A DNA stretch of 64,000 nt from Spinellus fusiger (lineage: Eukaryota; Mucoromycota; Mucoromycetes; Mucorales; Phycomycetaceae). Each line of letters opens with the position of its first letter. Position 1 is the stretch's first letter. The notes below the pieces were generated by a model that saw only the letters and a program-made list of their open reading frames with translations, searched no databases and was not told where the DNA came from. The position numbers and the translations under genes were made by a program. Shown piece by piece: positions 50,410-61,510 of the stretch. The stretch is from assembly GCA_025094145.1 (NCBI GenBank), contig JALLLS010000096.1:1-64000 (forward strand). Reading direction: 5' to 3'.

Positions 50410-51673
50410 TTAAGCATTATCAGTCTCCATAGGAACTACATCATTGTTGACATCTTCTTGCTGTTCTGAGGCAGAAGCACCTCCTGAGCGACGTGTTCTT
50501 CCTGTTTCTTCTCCCAATAAATCCAAGTACTTTTGCAAAGCCTCTCCTTCGATGATTTCAAAGTCTCTGTCCTTTCCTACAATACCCAGCGAAGTGTTGT
50601 GGACATTCAATTCTTTATCCTGCTGCAAAGTATCACGCAATGCCTGTAAACCATGTCGAACCAATTCCTCCAATGATTCTATAGATACATATAAACCCAC
50701 TCCATGAGTTACATTCCAGTGTGTGCAGTGTCAGAGTCCTTGCTTACCATTAGCAAATTCCTGGTAGTGACTTTCCAAGTAAGTCTTGGCAGATTGAGAC
50801 CGTGCACCAATGGACATGGCGTGATATTCAAAGCAAGTGCCTGAAGGAGAGCACTCAAACAGGTGAGGGCCAGTTTCCTAGTAACATCCACAAGGTTAAC
50901 TTTCCTCCTATATGCTACAGTAGAGTACAGTAGAGTACTTACATCATAACCAATCACCAACAATCCAACACCATAGGGTCTACGTCCATACTGCTGTGTA
51001 TTCACTTGGGCCTCTATTCATCCACACAACAACACAACTGTTAGTCCTCTTCCTAACACTAGCCACGTGTCGGTAGATCTTTCTCTTCATGCACTTACTA
51101 TCAGCAATGGCAGTAACAATTCTCTGCACAGGCAAGGGTCGATCGTATAGCATTTTGGAGCGCATGGCTTCTGTACGCATGAAATTGCTGTAGATTTCAA
51201 TCTATCAGCCCCTCTATTCTACATCCACATGTATAAAGGGACACTTGCCTCAAGACACGGGCGTCTGAAGTAAGACCTGCAATACCAATACCCATATGTT
51301 CATCAATCTTGATCAGTTTTTTCTGGTAAGAGGCGAGTTCTCCTGAAGAACGCTATTCTAGGGTCAGTTCCACGGTCTCTTTTCTCTCTTTTTTCTTTCT
51401 TTCTTGGTGTTACCTTGAGAGCAAGGAGAATGGCATAGTCGTTGTTTCTAAGACCAATAGCAGCAGATCCTTGTTTGACAGCCTCCACTGCATATTCTAC
51501 TTGATGAATACGGCCTTGAGGTGACCAGGTAGACACGTCATTGTCGTATTGGTTTCTGAACTAGTAAGAAGGAGAAAAACAACACACACGCATAGGGAGA
51601 GAATAGGTCAAAAAGAAAAGGTAAAAAGAAAGAAGAAAAAAAAGGCCATGTGTCGCTTTAACTGTCCTACCAT
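50410..51673 (-). CDS. 20S proteasome subunit alpha type-1 (alpha-6 in yeast numbering)
   Basis: Seven exons (51673-51671, 51560-51414, 51352-51249, 51187-51099, 51013-50943, 50877-50748, 50678-50410) give 270 residues. The N-terminus [20 protein letters not shown] and [17 protein letters not shown] identify PSMA1/Pre5. Later blocks are [53 protein letters not shown] and [15 protein letters not shown], with an acidic tail. It is a structural alpha-ring subunit without a catalytic Thr. Two oddities: the ATG is alone in exon 1, because exon 2 opens with FRNQYDND directly after a CTAG acceptor; and the intron after exon 3 has a GC donor (GCAAGT), which is the only way to recover the conserved DARVLSNFM. 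Confidence 0.95.
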
Positions 51674-51907
51674 TTCTTAGTTGTGTATAGGTAGAAGAGG
51701 TAGTTGTGGTGGATGACTCAAATAGAAGAAAGGGAGGAGGAGTGACAGGTAGATAGGAAAAGACAAGAGCCGTTGTCGTAAGGAAGTCGACGGTAAGAAC
51801 GACGCGCGGCAAGGACGACACTTTGATGACGCAATGTAATTTAAAGACAGACTTGGTGTCTTATTAGAAAGATAGTGAGTTATATCTATAGCAAAGAGAG
51901 AGAAAGA

Positions 51908-52120
51908 GAGAAAATGTGGTAATAACAGTGATAGTGATAATAATAATAGTAATAATAACATTAACATTAACAGTAATAATAACAGTAATAATAACAGTAA
52001 TAATAACAGTAATAATAATAGTAATAATAGCAGTAATAATAGCAGCAATAATAACAGCAATAATAACAGCAATAATAACAGCAATAATAACATTAACATT
52101 AATAGTAATAATAACAGCAA
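51908..52120. repeat. 12-bp (AATAATAACAGT)n microsatellite
   Basis: About 15 copies of AATAATAACAGT with variants (AGCAGT, ATTAAC), between the proteasome gene and the cyclin gene. The unit is a relative of the repeat at 15185. It yields long poly-Leu or poly-Ile frames that are not genes. Confidence 0.9.
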
Positions 52121-52210
52121 TAATATCTATAACAATTCTTATATTAACTATAGTAACATGAATCATAAAAAAAAGGGAATGTCTTCTAGTGGTGTTAACT
52201 GTAAAAATAA

Positions 52211-52755
52211 TTACACAAGATGGGCCTGAAGCATCGATAACCACTGTTCATACGTCTCCTTTTTTACATGCAACTGCCAATCCAACAATTGTAGCATTAA
52301 CTTCTCTGCCATATTCACATGAACTACTTTAAGTCCACTGACTTTACTCCACGCTGAATTCTTATAGGTCTTGTCTTGGAGGTACTTGTGAGCACAGATC
52401 AAAGCAGCAAGGAACATTCGCCTGCCACAAGAAGTGACGCTGTTACGGCTGGTTTGGATATTGGTTCTTGCCCTGAGGAGATAAAAGAGAGCGAGTTGGA
52501 GAGTGGAGTGGGTGGTGCGGGAGTATTGCAGGATATGGCGTAGAAAGGCAGTAAGACTGGCTACTTTTAGCAGGGGTGTTTCTGGTACCAAAACACTTCC
52601 TCCTTCTGCTGTTGTTGATGTAGATGGCAAAGAGTGATCATGGCTTGTAGGAGCAGCAGAATGGGGCCAAATCGTATGTATCGCTTGAACGGCAAGGGCT
52701 TTATTATCATTATTATTATTATCATTATTATTATTAATAGTCATATTCACAGTAT

Positions 52756-52786
<31 letters not shown>

Positions 52787-53088
52787 TATTCCTCTTACTA
52801 TTTATTAATGATAACTATTATTACTATATCAAGGAGAATATCAAGGGAGGAAAAGAGCAGTAGCAGCAGCCAACAAGTCATAATAATAACCGTTTTCCTT
52901 GTCCATATCCATATTTGATGATCAGGGAAATAAAAGAAAAAAAAAGAAAAAAAGAAAAGTGACTCACCCACAAGAGAATCCACATAGGCTTGGTGTGATC
53001 GTGGTTTATGCTTTTGTTTATTTGGTTTCTTCAATAGTAGCTTCATGTGTCCATCTGAGTGAGACAAAATGTCGTTGGAAATGCGCAT
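52211..53088 (-). CDS. Pho85-type (PCL) cyclin
   Basis: Exon 1 (53088-52968) encodes MRISNDILSHSDGHMK to HQAYVDSLVG; exon 2 (about 52791-52211) continues to the stop, giving about 233 residues in consistent phase. The cyclin box shows ALAVQAIHTIWP, LTAFLRHILQYSRTTHSTLQ, LALFYLLRAR, GRRMFLAALICAHKYLQDKT, and AWSKVSGLKVVHVN followed by EKLMLQLLDW, all typical of Pcl cyclins that partner Pho85/CDK5-like kinases. The exon 2 acceptor is ambiguous because an ATT/AAT microsatellite covers the splice junction; two AGs (ending at 52792 and 52798) keep the frame. Depending on choice, a run of Ile/Asn residues is inserted at the start of the cyclin box. Confidence 0.82.
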
Positions 53089-53614
53089 TCTTATGTCGAC
53101 AGGTTACAGATAGAAATCAACAAAGAAAATAGATAAGGAAAAATAGAGAGAAAAAGTCAAATCCAGGATGCACAACAGGATCCTTTGTCTCGATTTTCCT
53201 CCCCTTTTTTTATTTTTCCTTTGTCTTTTATTCTCGACAAAAACAAGTCACAGTGACTCCATCTCTCAGAACATTTGCGGTGGTTGAGAGAGAGAGAGAG
53301 AACGCTTACAATGATTTCCCTTGGCAGAGAGAAAGGAACAGTGTGTGCGGAGATGGAAGGGGAGAGTGTCTGCAAATAAGCATCTCTTACCATGATGAGA
53401 TGAGCGGTGGATCAATTGATGGGAGATCATCATGTAGGACCTGAAAGTGAGCCTATAATTCTAATGGATAAGATGGTCATCTAGAATGGAATGATTGGTA
53501 CTTCTTTATTGGACCATCTACTGGTTGTATACTAACATAGCCACCCAAGGGAGATGATCTCCTTATAGCCACGTTGTATAATAATAGTGTATAATAGCCA
53601 TAGCACATCTCATC
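53089..53614. other. Intergenic region between cyclin and APC10
   Basis: Holds the cyclin promoter side and the APC10 3' side. T-rich and GAGAGA tracts are seen. No gene is supported. Confidence 0.5.
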
Positions 53615-54466
53615 TTATATTGACTGCATGGTATACACCTTGACTTGGCGTACATGCACATCCTTACCATTCTCATGGGCCGTCATCATTACTATCTGGA
53701 GACGGTAGACACGAACAGCCTCTCTATTCATACATCCATTCTTCACTAGTAAATAAATAATATCCTTACTGTCTGCTATTGAATGTCTGCTATTTTACCC
53801 TGTGGATTCTAAATCTGCGTGCTGCCAACCCACTACTTTTCTACATTCTATCTCCATGATTTGCTGCATATCATGAAATCCAGTCCCACCACGAATAGAC
53901 ACCCAGTGAGGTGTGTAACTTGTGTCTTGGAAATAGTCAATAAAAAGCGACACCAGCTACAGGCATGCAAGATGATGAGCACATGGTTTGCTATGAGGGA
54001 GTCATGCTATGAGGAAGAGAAAGTGGTTTCTACCAAGACTCCATGACAGAATCCACAGAACTAACCTTGACCCATGTGGGTTGCTCAAACACAAGGCTAA
54101 TGCTGTGAGACACCCGCGGATAAGGACTATCAGAACTAGATACTGCCATTAACCAACCGAACAGCACAAGAAGACCTACGCCCAGTACGTGGAGGAGTTC
54201 TCGTCTGTGAGGTGTTCTATACCAAACAAAGGCAGATAGGACGACACACTCCAACGAGCGTCCTTCAGTGTCACCTCACGCATACGGTAGTCTATCTGGT
54301 GCATTGGGTGGGTTAGCATGTACATGTGATGAGTGGCGTCGTCCTGTGCAGTGTCCATGGCCATGGCGTCGCCGGTTTCTTGTACTGGAGAGGTGTCATG
54401 AGCAATAGAGCCTGTGTCTGGAACACTGCTCTCCAAGAGAAAGGGCATGGGAGAGTCAAAAGACAT
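53615..54466 (-). CDS. Anaphase-promoting complex subunit 10 (Doc1)
   Basis: Four exons (54466-54180, 54135-54066, 53956-53799, 53723-53615) give 207 residues. An N-terminal acidic extension of about 50 residues is followed by the DOC domain: YRMREVTLKDARWSVSSYLP, HLTDENSSTYWASD, SLFIDYFQDTSYTPHWVSIR, GGTGFHDMQQIMEIE, GWQHADLEST, LQIVMMTAHENGKDVHVRQV and KVYTMQSI at the end. In APC10 this beta-jellyroll fold helps the APC/C bind D-box substrates, and the C-terminal residues (usually ending in an IR) dock on a TPR subunit; here the tail ends in SI. The exons are short and no single frame shows the gene, so it would be missed by frame scanning. The donor of intron 2 is GTTAGT. Confidence 0.9.
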
Positions 54467-54552
54467 GGTGTGCTTAATGATACTATGGAAAGTGGTATCA
54501 AGGCTGGCAGAATATCAGAATATCAGAATGGCAGAATAACAATGACAGTATC

Positions 54553-54624
54553 AGAATCACAGAATCACAGAATCACAGAATCACAGAATCACAGAATCAC
54601 AGAATCACAGAATCACAGAATCAC
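54553..54624. repeat. 8-bp (AGAATCAC)n tandem repeat
   Basis: About nine copies of AGAATCAC, preceded by imperfect AGAATATC copies from 54510. It lies in the 227-bp gap between APC10 and the AlkB-like gene, beside a transposon end. Confidence 0.9.
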
Positions 54625-54629
54625 AATAA

Positions 54630-54704
54630 CAGATTAACAGTATTTATTTTCGTCTTTTATATCCCCCCATAATAATGATAATAATGATAATCTTTAGGTG
54701 TGTA
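54630..54704 (+). mobile_element. Solitary transposon right end next to the AlkB-like gene
   Basis: CTTTTATATCCCCCCATAAT, an ATAATGATA run, then ATCTTTAGGTGTG and TA. The terminal AGGTGTG-TA and the TTTTATATCC subterminal motif match the right ends of element B (23889) and of the fragment ending at 38033. No partner left end is found nearby. Positions 54694-54702 overlap the last codons and stop of the AlkB-like gene. Confidence 0.55.
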
Positions 54705-55425
54705 GTTTACGCAGCGTCACACTAATACGCGTGCCTCTTTGTATACGCTCTCCATGTACCTCATCATACAAACACGCCTTAATACCATGTTCCCATGCAT
54801 ATCGTGCTGGACCTGAGAGAGACAGAATATCCCCAGGTTGAAGAAAAACAGGCACTTGATGAGTAGGGTCTGCTACTGGAGACAGCGTCATAACACACGA
54901 CGACAACAGTGAAAGAATGATAATCCCATCGTCAAAACTATACTTTTTATTTTTATTTTTATTTTTTTTTATATTTTCCATAGTCAATTCATCTTCACTC
55001 TTCACTCCCTTCATCTATCTATACCCAATACTTACCGTGCTAGATCCACATGACTAGCTATGCCCTCTCCTATGAATAAGGCTATATAAGAGAGAAGAGT
55101 GACTTTGTCAACTATTACCTTTACAGTACAAGTTCATGATGGCTTGGTCAAACAGAGGTGTACGGTGCATAAGATGAGGAGGCAGAAGGTGGGGCAGATG
55201 CTGCTTCACCCACTGACTCAGCTGTTCAAGGTGATGGGGTAGCTGTCCAAATACCATGGCTTGATTTCTGCCCTGGGTAGTGGAGAATACATCCGAGTCA
55301 AGAATAGCCTGGACCATTTCCATTTGTTCCTTATGGCCCAGGGCCTGTTTAACAAGACATAAGCCAGGAATCGTCGTCAGAGTCTCTTCCTCAGGGCCAA
55401 ACAGATCTTCCCAGTCAATGTCCAT
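54694..55425 (-). CDS. AlkB-like 2-oxoglutarate/Fe(II) dioxygenase
   Basis: Three exons (55425-55119, 55069-55036, 54937-54694) give 194 residues. The start MDIDWEDLFG is the first ATG. The fold elements are FDQAIMNLYCKGEGIASHVD with the iron-binding HxD, LARFDDGIIILSLLSSCVMT, PVFLQPGDILSLSGPARYAW, EHGI with the distal His, and RGTRISVTLRKL with the 2-oxoglutarate-binding Arg. The length and pattern fit small AlkB homologues (ALKBH7 or ALKBH6-like); substrate is unknown. All metal and cosubstrate residues are present. The natural C-terminus of the family lies at about RKL; the last residues H-T and the TAA come from the inverted terminus of a transposon inserted at a TA within the Leu codon. 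Confidence 0.85.
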
Positions 55426-55671
55426 GCACACAGACACAAACACAAACACAGACACAAACACAATATAAGGAGAGAGGGGAGGAGAGAGAGAGAGAAAGAA
55501 AGAAAGAAAGAAAGAGGGAGGGAGGGAGGAAGAGAGAGGGAAATGCTACGTGTCTATGAGTTGTGAATTATTTGTGAGTTATTTGTGAGCTGTGAATTGG
55601 CTGTGAATTCACTATTGTGATTTCGTATGTGTGCCTGGCGTAAATGATCATCTTTACAGTTGATTCAAATA

Positions 55672-57037
55672 CACATCAGGAGATTTTTGGGATATATAAG
55701 AAAATATCCTGAAAATAAAATCGCAATATTCATGTGATTGGCTAATATGTTTGAAAAAGATTTTTTCGTTGTCTAAATCATCATTTTCAAGCTCTACTTG
55801 CCTGTTTTAGCAATGACTATTGACTTTGCAATTAGATAGTATAGAATTGGCTATAAAGATAAGAAATAGAACAAGAATGTTTTATCCGAACTAAAGAATA
55901 AAGAGACTGTAAAGAGACAGAACTTTATCCAAGAAAATAGATTGCTTTTTATTTGGTGGAATAGACAACTCTTTATATACTAATCAATTGCCATGGTTAC
56001 ACTTATATGCTTGTAGTTGAATCCATACACATGACCCTAACTACTTATCAGTGTTGATGCAATTGATGAGTATTACTTATATTAGACATGTCTCTGTATT
56101 GACCCTGGATACAACACAGAACAATCCCAAAATTACAACTCAATCACTGTATTTATTGTTTAACATAATGTGTTATCTTTAAGCCCACAGTATTTGCAGT
56201 ATGACACTGCTTAAGAAAGATGTATTATAGAACTTATAAAGTTAACTCTAGTGATTATTGTCCATAAAATAGAACCAAACTTACTTATATTAAGAACAGT
56301 ATAGTCATTGATTAAATCAGTATTCATCATCACCTCAACTGTCTCATTGTAACTGTTCTCAACAATAGTACTTAATGAGAGCTAAGTATTGTTTCTAATA
56401 CTGTTCTTTAGGTCCAAGGCAAATAGAGTGTGAATTGTTTGACTTGATAATTATAGGAAAGTGGAGGCTAAAATATATACCTCACTTCAATGAAAATATT
56501 TCTTATTCTTTGGTCTTGTTATTATTTTGTTATTTCTTGCACTGAACATACAACTTAACATTCAAGTATTAAGTGCAAGGTAAGCATATTATCTCTCTTG
56601 ATTGAATTATTACTAGTAGACCCTTCTGTTATTAGATAAGTTAAGATTGTTTTCTAGTCAGTCTTAGGTGGTCTTCTATACTGTCTAAGGTGTCTAAGGT
56701 GTCTAGGGTATATTCTCTAGTGTTATCCATCTCCTAATAACAAAGCACAAGGCCTTTTAGGGTGTGGATTCTATTGCTATGAAGGGAATGCACTTGGGCA
56801 GTAGCTATAGTCATACTATAGTGCTAGCTACAGTATTATTATAAACAATATTATTCGTCAATATTCTATTCTATTGATAATACAATTTAATATTGAGGTA
56901 TTCTACAAAAGTAAATAATAATCTGGATATCCATAAACCTTTGACTTTAAACACAGCTCCGTAAAAGGTTATTGTTAGGACGTAAAGGGAAGGTTGTGTC
57001 ACTGATTAAAATCCAAAAAAAATTCTTTGGGTGTGTG
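55672..57037 (-). mobile_element. Transposable element copy A2, inverted relative to A1
   Basis: About 1366 bp between TA dinucleotides. In reverse complement it follows A1 (12375-13739) almost base for base, with a two-base insertion at the terminus (CACACACC instead of CACACC), scattered substitutions and one divergent block around 55740-55800. No reading frame is intact. It fills most of the gap between the AlkB-like and RRN5-like genes. Confidence 0.8.
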
Positions 57038-57163
57038 TAGAGAGAGAGAGAGAGAGAGATAAGAAGCATGTTCTTTCTTCCAACTTTAACTCATTAGAAC
57101 ACTACCACTACTGCTACTACTACCACTACTGTCACAAAAAAAAGAGTAGCCTTCATAGTGAAT

Positions 57164-59885
57164 ATGGAGAAAAGAACAGAACAAGACCTGTGTAAGTACA
57201 AGTTCTATAAGAAAAGAATAGACAAACTCACTTTTGGACACTGTTTTCTCTGTTATTAGTCCAAGAGCAAGCCACCACCTTCAATGACAGCAGCAGTGCC
57301 ATTGAGCACAAAAAGACCCGGCCTAGAACTCTATATGGAAAAGATTCTCTCTCCGTTGGTGACAAACATCTTATTACCAGATACATAGCGAATAAGGAAA
57401 AGAAGACACGAAAGAAAAGAAAGATTAGCAGAGACGGTCTCTTGATAGCCAATGCTTCATTAGAGACAGCACAACAGCAGCAACAACAGCAACAACAGCA
57501 ACAACAACAATACGATTCAGAAGAAGAGAAAGAAGACGTCGTTTACCCCGAACTTGACGTGATCCGATTCCCCTTTCTTAAATACTTTCCATGGTTTGAT
57601 GTGAAAATAGATAAACACGATAAAGGCAAACTCATCCTGCCCATATTTCCCGAGAAGACTATACCAAGAAACCATTGGAATACGGCAAAGCCCAAAATAT
57701 CAAAGCTACCTCCACCCCTTGCACTCCAGTCCTTGCTCTCTTCCAACGCACCCTACCCACTCCACCCCCTCCACACCACATACAAGGACCTCTTCTCTGA
57801 AAGCATCAACACACCCCGACAAAAGGCCTATACATCTCTGCTGGAGGAGGCTGCCTTTGAGGCCTACCAGTACACTGTGTATTCTCATCTCAAGGGATCC
57901 AGCATTGGCACATCGTACTGGACACAGACAGAAAAGCGTCGGTTCTTCACTGCTCTGGATCGGTGTGGACGACACAATGTTCATGCTATTCATGAGCGTG
58001 TGGGGCGTACCAAGACACTCTATGAAGTGTGTCGATTTCTGGATATACTGCGACAAGGTGCAGAGAAAAACCCACTGCCTGCTGGTAAGTTTTTTTATTA
58101 TTATTATTATTGTTACTATTGTTATCTATATAGATATAGATATAGATATAGATATAAAAAAAAAGAGGCTCTCTTCTTTGCTCATCCCTGCCTGCCTCTT
58201 CCCTTGCCTTTTCTTTTTTCTTTTTTCTTTTTTTCTTTTTCCATAGACACACTGGAGAAATGCAGTATCTCTTCCTCAACATGCATTCCCTTTGCTTATG
58301 AAATGTCAGATGCATGGATAAAGCTGGAAGAGAAGGAGGCGGTGCGCCTGGCCAAGAAAGAAGAAATCGACCAGCGCATGTGTGACATCCAACTGAGAGA
58401 TCTCCACAGACGCTATCCTGTGGCCATGGAGAGACCATGGGTGTATTATCAAGGGGAGGTCGACATGGAGGTGGATCGATGGTGTCGTGTAGTGAATGAC
58501 AGCCAACAGCTGTACATCTACCGCAGTGAGGAGGAGGAGACAAAGAGAATAAAGGCTGTTTTGGAGCGTCCATTGAATGAGAGACAGCTTTGGAGTAAGT
58601 TTATAGAAGATCAGGCACAGCGGCAGGCATGGGTGGAGACACTGCATGTGGCATCAGAAGGAGCAGATCCGGTCGAGCATTTTGGGTGGAGGAAGGATGC
58701 ATTGAATAAGGCAGAAGAGATGTTTAATTTATGGGAGATGTCATGTCTTTCAGCACAGTAGGTGATGAGGAAGCAAGGGAGAAGCGTGGCTGATTCTATA
58801 TGTACTTGTGTATGTACTTGTTTAGTATCTATGTCCAGAGTCCCTATGGTTCCATCTCACGAGGAGTGGTGCTGGACATGTACCAGAAGCTAGTACTGTT
58901 CTTGCGTGATGTTATTGTTCGTCTCCATCTAAAGACACGGAGAAATGAACACATTAGAAAGGCAAGTACTGGTGTCTATGGGTGTTGATGTCTGGGATAT
59001 TCATAGGCAGTATGCTGTATTGTATGATAGTACCATGTGAGTAAAAACGATGTTGTGTCAGTGGTGGATGGTATGGATCACTATTTTGGCACAACTCAAC
59101 AGCAAAGAGTGGCTCGGTTGAAGAGAAAAGCGCATTTCTTCATGGGTCTACCCCAGCGACTCGATAGGGTGGTTGTTGAAGACGATGGCTCTATTGTGGC
59201 GAGAGATAAGCTATGGGTTAGGAAAGGTAAAGGCACATCCAAAGACAAGATCATGTATGGAGATGCGAGAGACAGTTCTATTGAAGATGAGGAGAGCAAA
59301 GATGAGGAGAGCAAAGATGAGGAGAGCGAAGATGAGGAGAGCGAAGATGAGGAGAGCGACGGCTTTATTGTGAATGAGAGCAGCGACGAGAGCAGCGACG
59401 AGAGACGCCGTTTTGTTGTAGATAGGAAGAACGATAAGAGTAAAGAGGCAAACCCTAGTGAATACATGAGAAAAGAAGACCCAAACAAATACAAAAGCAA
59501 AAGAGTGATCGAGAGTGAGGATGAAGTAGATAGTTCTGATGAAGAGGGAGACGGTGCCCATCAGTGTGACGATGCAGACAGCACAACAAGAGAGAGATTA
59601 CCCACAGCTCTACAACCACAACCCCTACAAAAAGACACGGCCACCTTATCCGCACTATGGGAAGAGAGTCGCACTATAGAATCAAGACACGGTGTACTTG
59701 ATATTGCTCATGCAATTGAGACTGATCTCCAACCCAATGTTGACGATGATAGCGAAGAGTGTTTATCAGAAGAAGAGGACGATGTCATCCTGAGAAGAGA
59801 AAAGGCAGAGAAGCAATTGAGATTCTACATGAGATACCAAGACATATTCCATGAAAGAATGTTAAGACATTACCTCAATGACTGA
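57164..59885 (+). CDS. RRN5-like RNA polymerase I factor, SANT plus histone-fold
   Basis: Five exons (57164-57191, 57260-58084, 58247-58757, 58826-58961, 59031-59885) give 784 residues. The order is: basic N-terminus (KEKKTRKKRKISR), a poly-Gln run, a SANT/Myb-like domain (SYWTQTEKRRFFTALDRCGR, then TLYEVCRFLDILRQG) at about 228-285, the EMSDAWIKLEEKEAVR segment, a histone-fold-like part (ISRGVVLDMYQKLVLFLRDV, then VSKNDVVSVVDGM), and an acidic DEES repeat tail. SANT followed by a histone fold is the layout of Rrn5, a subunit of the upstream activating factor for rDNA transcription. The 162-nt second intron has no stop and would be read through by frame scanning, but its T-tract and ATAGAT repeats show it is an intron. 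The last intron has a GC donor (GCAAGT). Confidence 0.72.
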
Positions 59886-60156
59886 GAATGAGGGAATATC
59901 ATTGTAAATAGAAACATTGTGAATAACAGCCCATAACACATTATAAAGACGTACACCTGCTCCTTACAAATAGTGAGTCCATTCCATCTATCGGTAGCAC
60001 GTCCAGTGTCCATAAGGATGATTATCTCTCATTAAGAAAGCAAATAATAGGGTTTATTCTTTAATTTCAATCACATCCACATCCACATCCACATCCATAG
60101 GTGACTCTGCCCTGGATCCACTCTAATCCACTCTAATCCATGGCACACTCGTCTCC
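59886..60156. other. Short convergent intergenic region
   Basis: Between the converging RRN5-like and SHR3-like genes. Contains a CATCCA repeat (60072-60100). Probably both 3' untranslated regions. Confidence 0.5.
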
Positions 60157-61035
60157 TTACTGATCCTTCTTCTCCACAACAGCTGGTGTCTCGTTCTCTG
60201 CAGAAGAAGCTCTTCTTGACAGTAGAAAGTGGGCTACTTGAAGTCCAATAATGCCTACAAGATCCATCGTATGGGTCTGCTGTTCTCTCTATCATGGATT
60301 TATCTCACCTGTTATAGCAAGAACAATGATAAAATGGGCAGCAGCAATGTTCTTGAGAGAAGAAATCAACTCCTTCTCATCCGTAGAACTAGTGATGGTA
60401 GCCAATGCTGTTGTGTATGTTTTTCTCATCCATGAGTCTCCGTCTTTCTTCTCTGCCGTCCAACTTACCAGGCTTAACAGAGGTGGCATAGGTGGACAGA
60501 CCAAACAACATCAACACTGTCTCCCTGCTGTCAATCATCCTTTTTTCTTATCCACCCATACATCGTACTAGCTAGGCTTACCAAGAGAGGCACCGTCAAA
60601 TAGAACATTGCCATCGGTCATGTTCGCCAGTCCAGCAGCAAATCCAAAGGCAGCAATGATCAGATTAACAAATGGGATGTACTTGAGAATGTCGGGTGCC
60701 TGCACTTGTGTAGTATAGTACAACTACTCGCATGGGATCAATGGACTTGCTCCCTCATGGACACACAGGAAGCAAACCAAGAAACCTACCACTGCGCGGG
60801 AGACTGCTTCTGGGTGGTCCATGGGATTAGCCCATAGCATATAGTAATCAAATGCCCAGTCAGACCAGTGTGTCTATGGGGCATGCATAGGGGAATAAGT
60901 ACTCTTCTCGCCTTGTTCTATCTATTTCTCCTTCCATAGGGACTGTCTTTTGTGGAGTATTAGAGAGCAAAGACCACCTACACCATAGGAGAAGAAGCAT
61001 GAGCACAGAATAAGCACTACTTTGGTGGATTGCAT
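60157..61035 (-). CDS. SHR3-like ER packaging chaperone for amino-acid permeases
   Basis: Six exons (61035-60982, 60873-60790, 60723-60582, 60516-60469, 60407-60309, 60254-60157) give 174 residues. Hydrophobic segments are QSTKVVLILCSCFFSYG, KYIPFVNLIIAAFGFAAG, LMLFGLSTYATSVKP and NIAAAHFIIVLAITGIIGLQ. Diagnostic SHR3 words are THWSDWAFDYYMLWANP, VLFDGASLVLMLFG and YYTTQVQAPDILKYIPF. The tail is hydrophilic, with a lysine pair near the end (VVEKKDQ), suggestive of ER retention. Shr3 helps permeases fold and enter COPII vesicles. Small exons hide it from frame scanning. Phases all agree. Confidence 0.85.
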
Positions 61036-61510
61036 ATGTTCACGAGGCATAGGAGGTGATAGCCAAAACGAAAGAAAAGAAAGAAAAGAAAAAGAAAAGA
61101 AAAGAAAAGAAAAGAAAAGAAAAGGAAAAAGACAGTGTCTGAGAATGAAAGAGAGAGAGGGGATTGGCTGTAGACTGATCGGAATCATATTTTATTGAAT
61201 GGGCGTCATTGATCTAATCCTCCTTTCTCTTCTCTCGATGTGTGTCTGTCTTTTCTGTCGATGCACTGTGGGTGTGTCTACAGTGGTGTCTGCTTTCCAT
61301 TGCTGTGATTGGCTCCTTTTCCACCTTCTTCTGGAGGGAGGGTTGTTTCCTTTCTTCTGCACTAGTCCCACTATGCTTAAAGTGTCAGTGCTTTGGCCAC
61401 CCACACATCTCTTTGTTTCTCTCTTCTCTCTTCTCTCTTCTCTGTCCACAGCTGTAGGTAGCTATGGGTGTGACGTCTATGTCTACTATAGAATCCATAC
61501 AGCCACAGAG
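61036..61510. other. Intergenic region, pyrimidine/purine tracts
   Basis: Upstream side of the SHR3-like gene, with an AAAAG-type purine tract (61070-61130). Open frames on both strands lack any motif and look like shadow frames. Confidence 0.45.

Noticed and set aside
50100..50432. 110-residue plus-strand frame beside D2
   Set aside because: No domain recognised, overlaps the 3' end of the proteasome gene and has AT-driven composition; at best unidentified transposon debris.
55426..55461. Upstream extension of the AlkB-like gene (FVSVFVFVSV)
   Set aside because: It is a translation of a GTTTGTGTCT repeat and has no ATG; the first ATG at 55425 fits.
58085..58246. Read-through of the second RRN5-like intron as coding sequence
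   Set aside because: The segment has no stop and a length divisible by three, but it consists of ATT, ATAGAT and poly-T/C tracts between a GTAAGT donor and a CCATAG acceptor.
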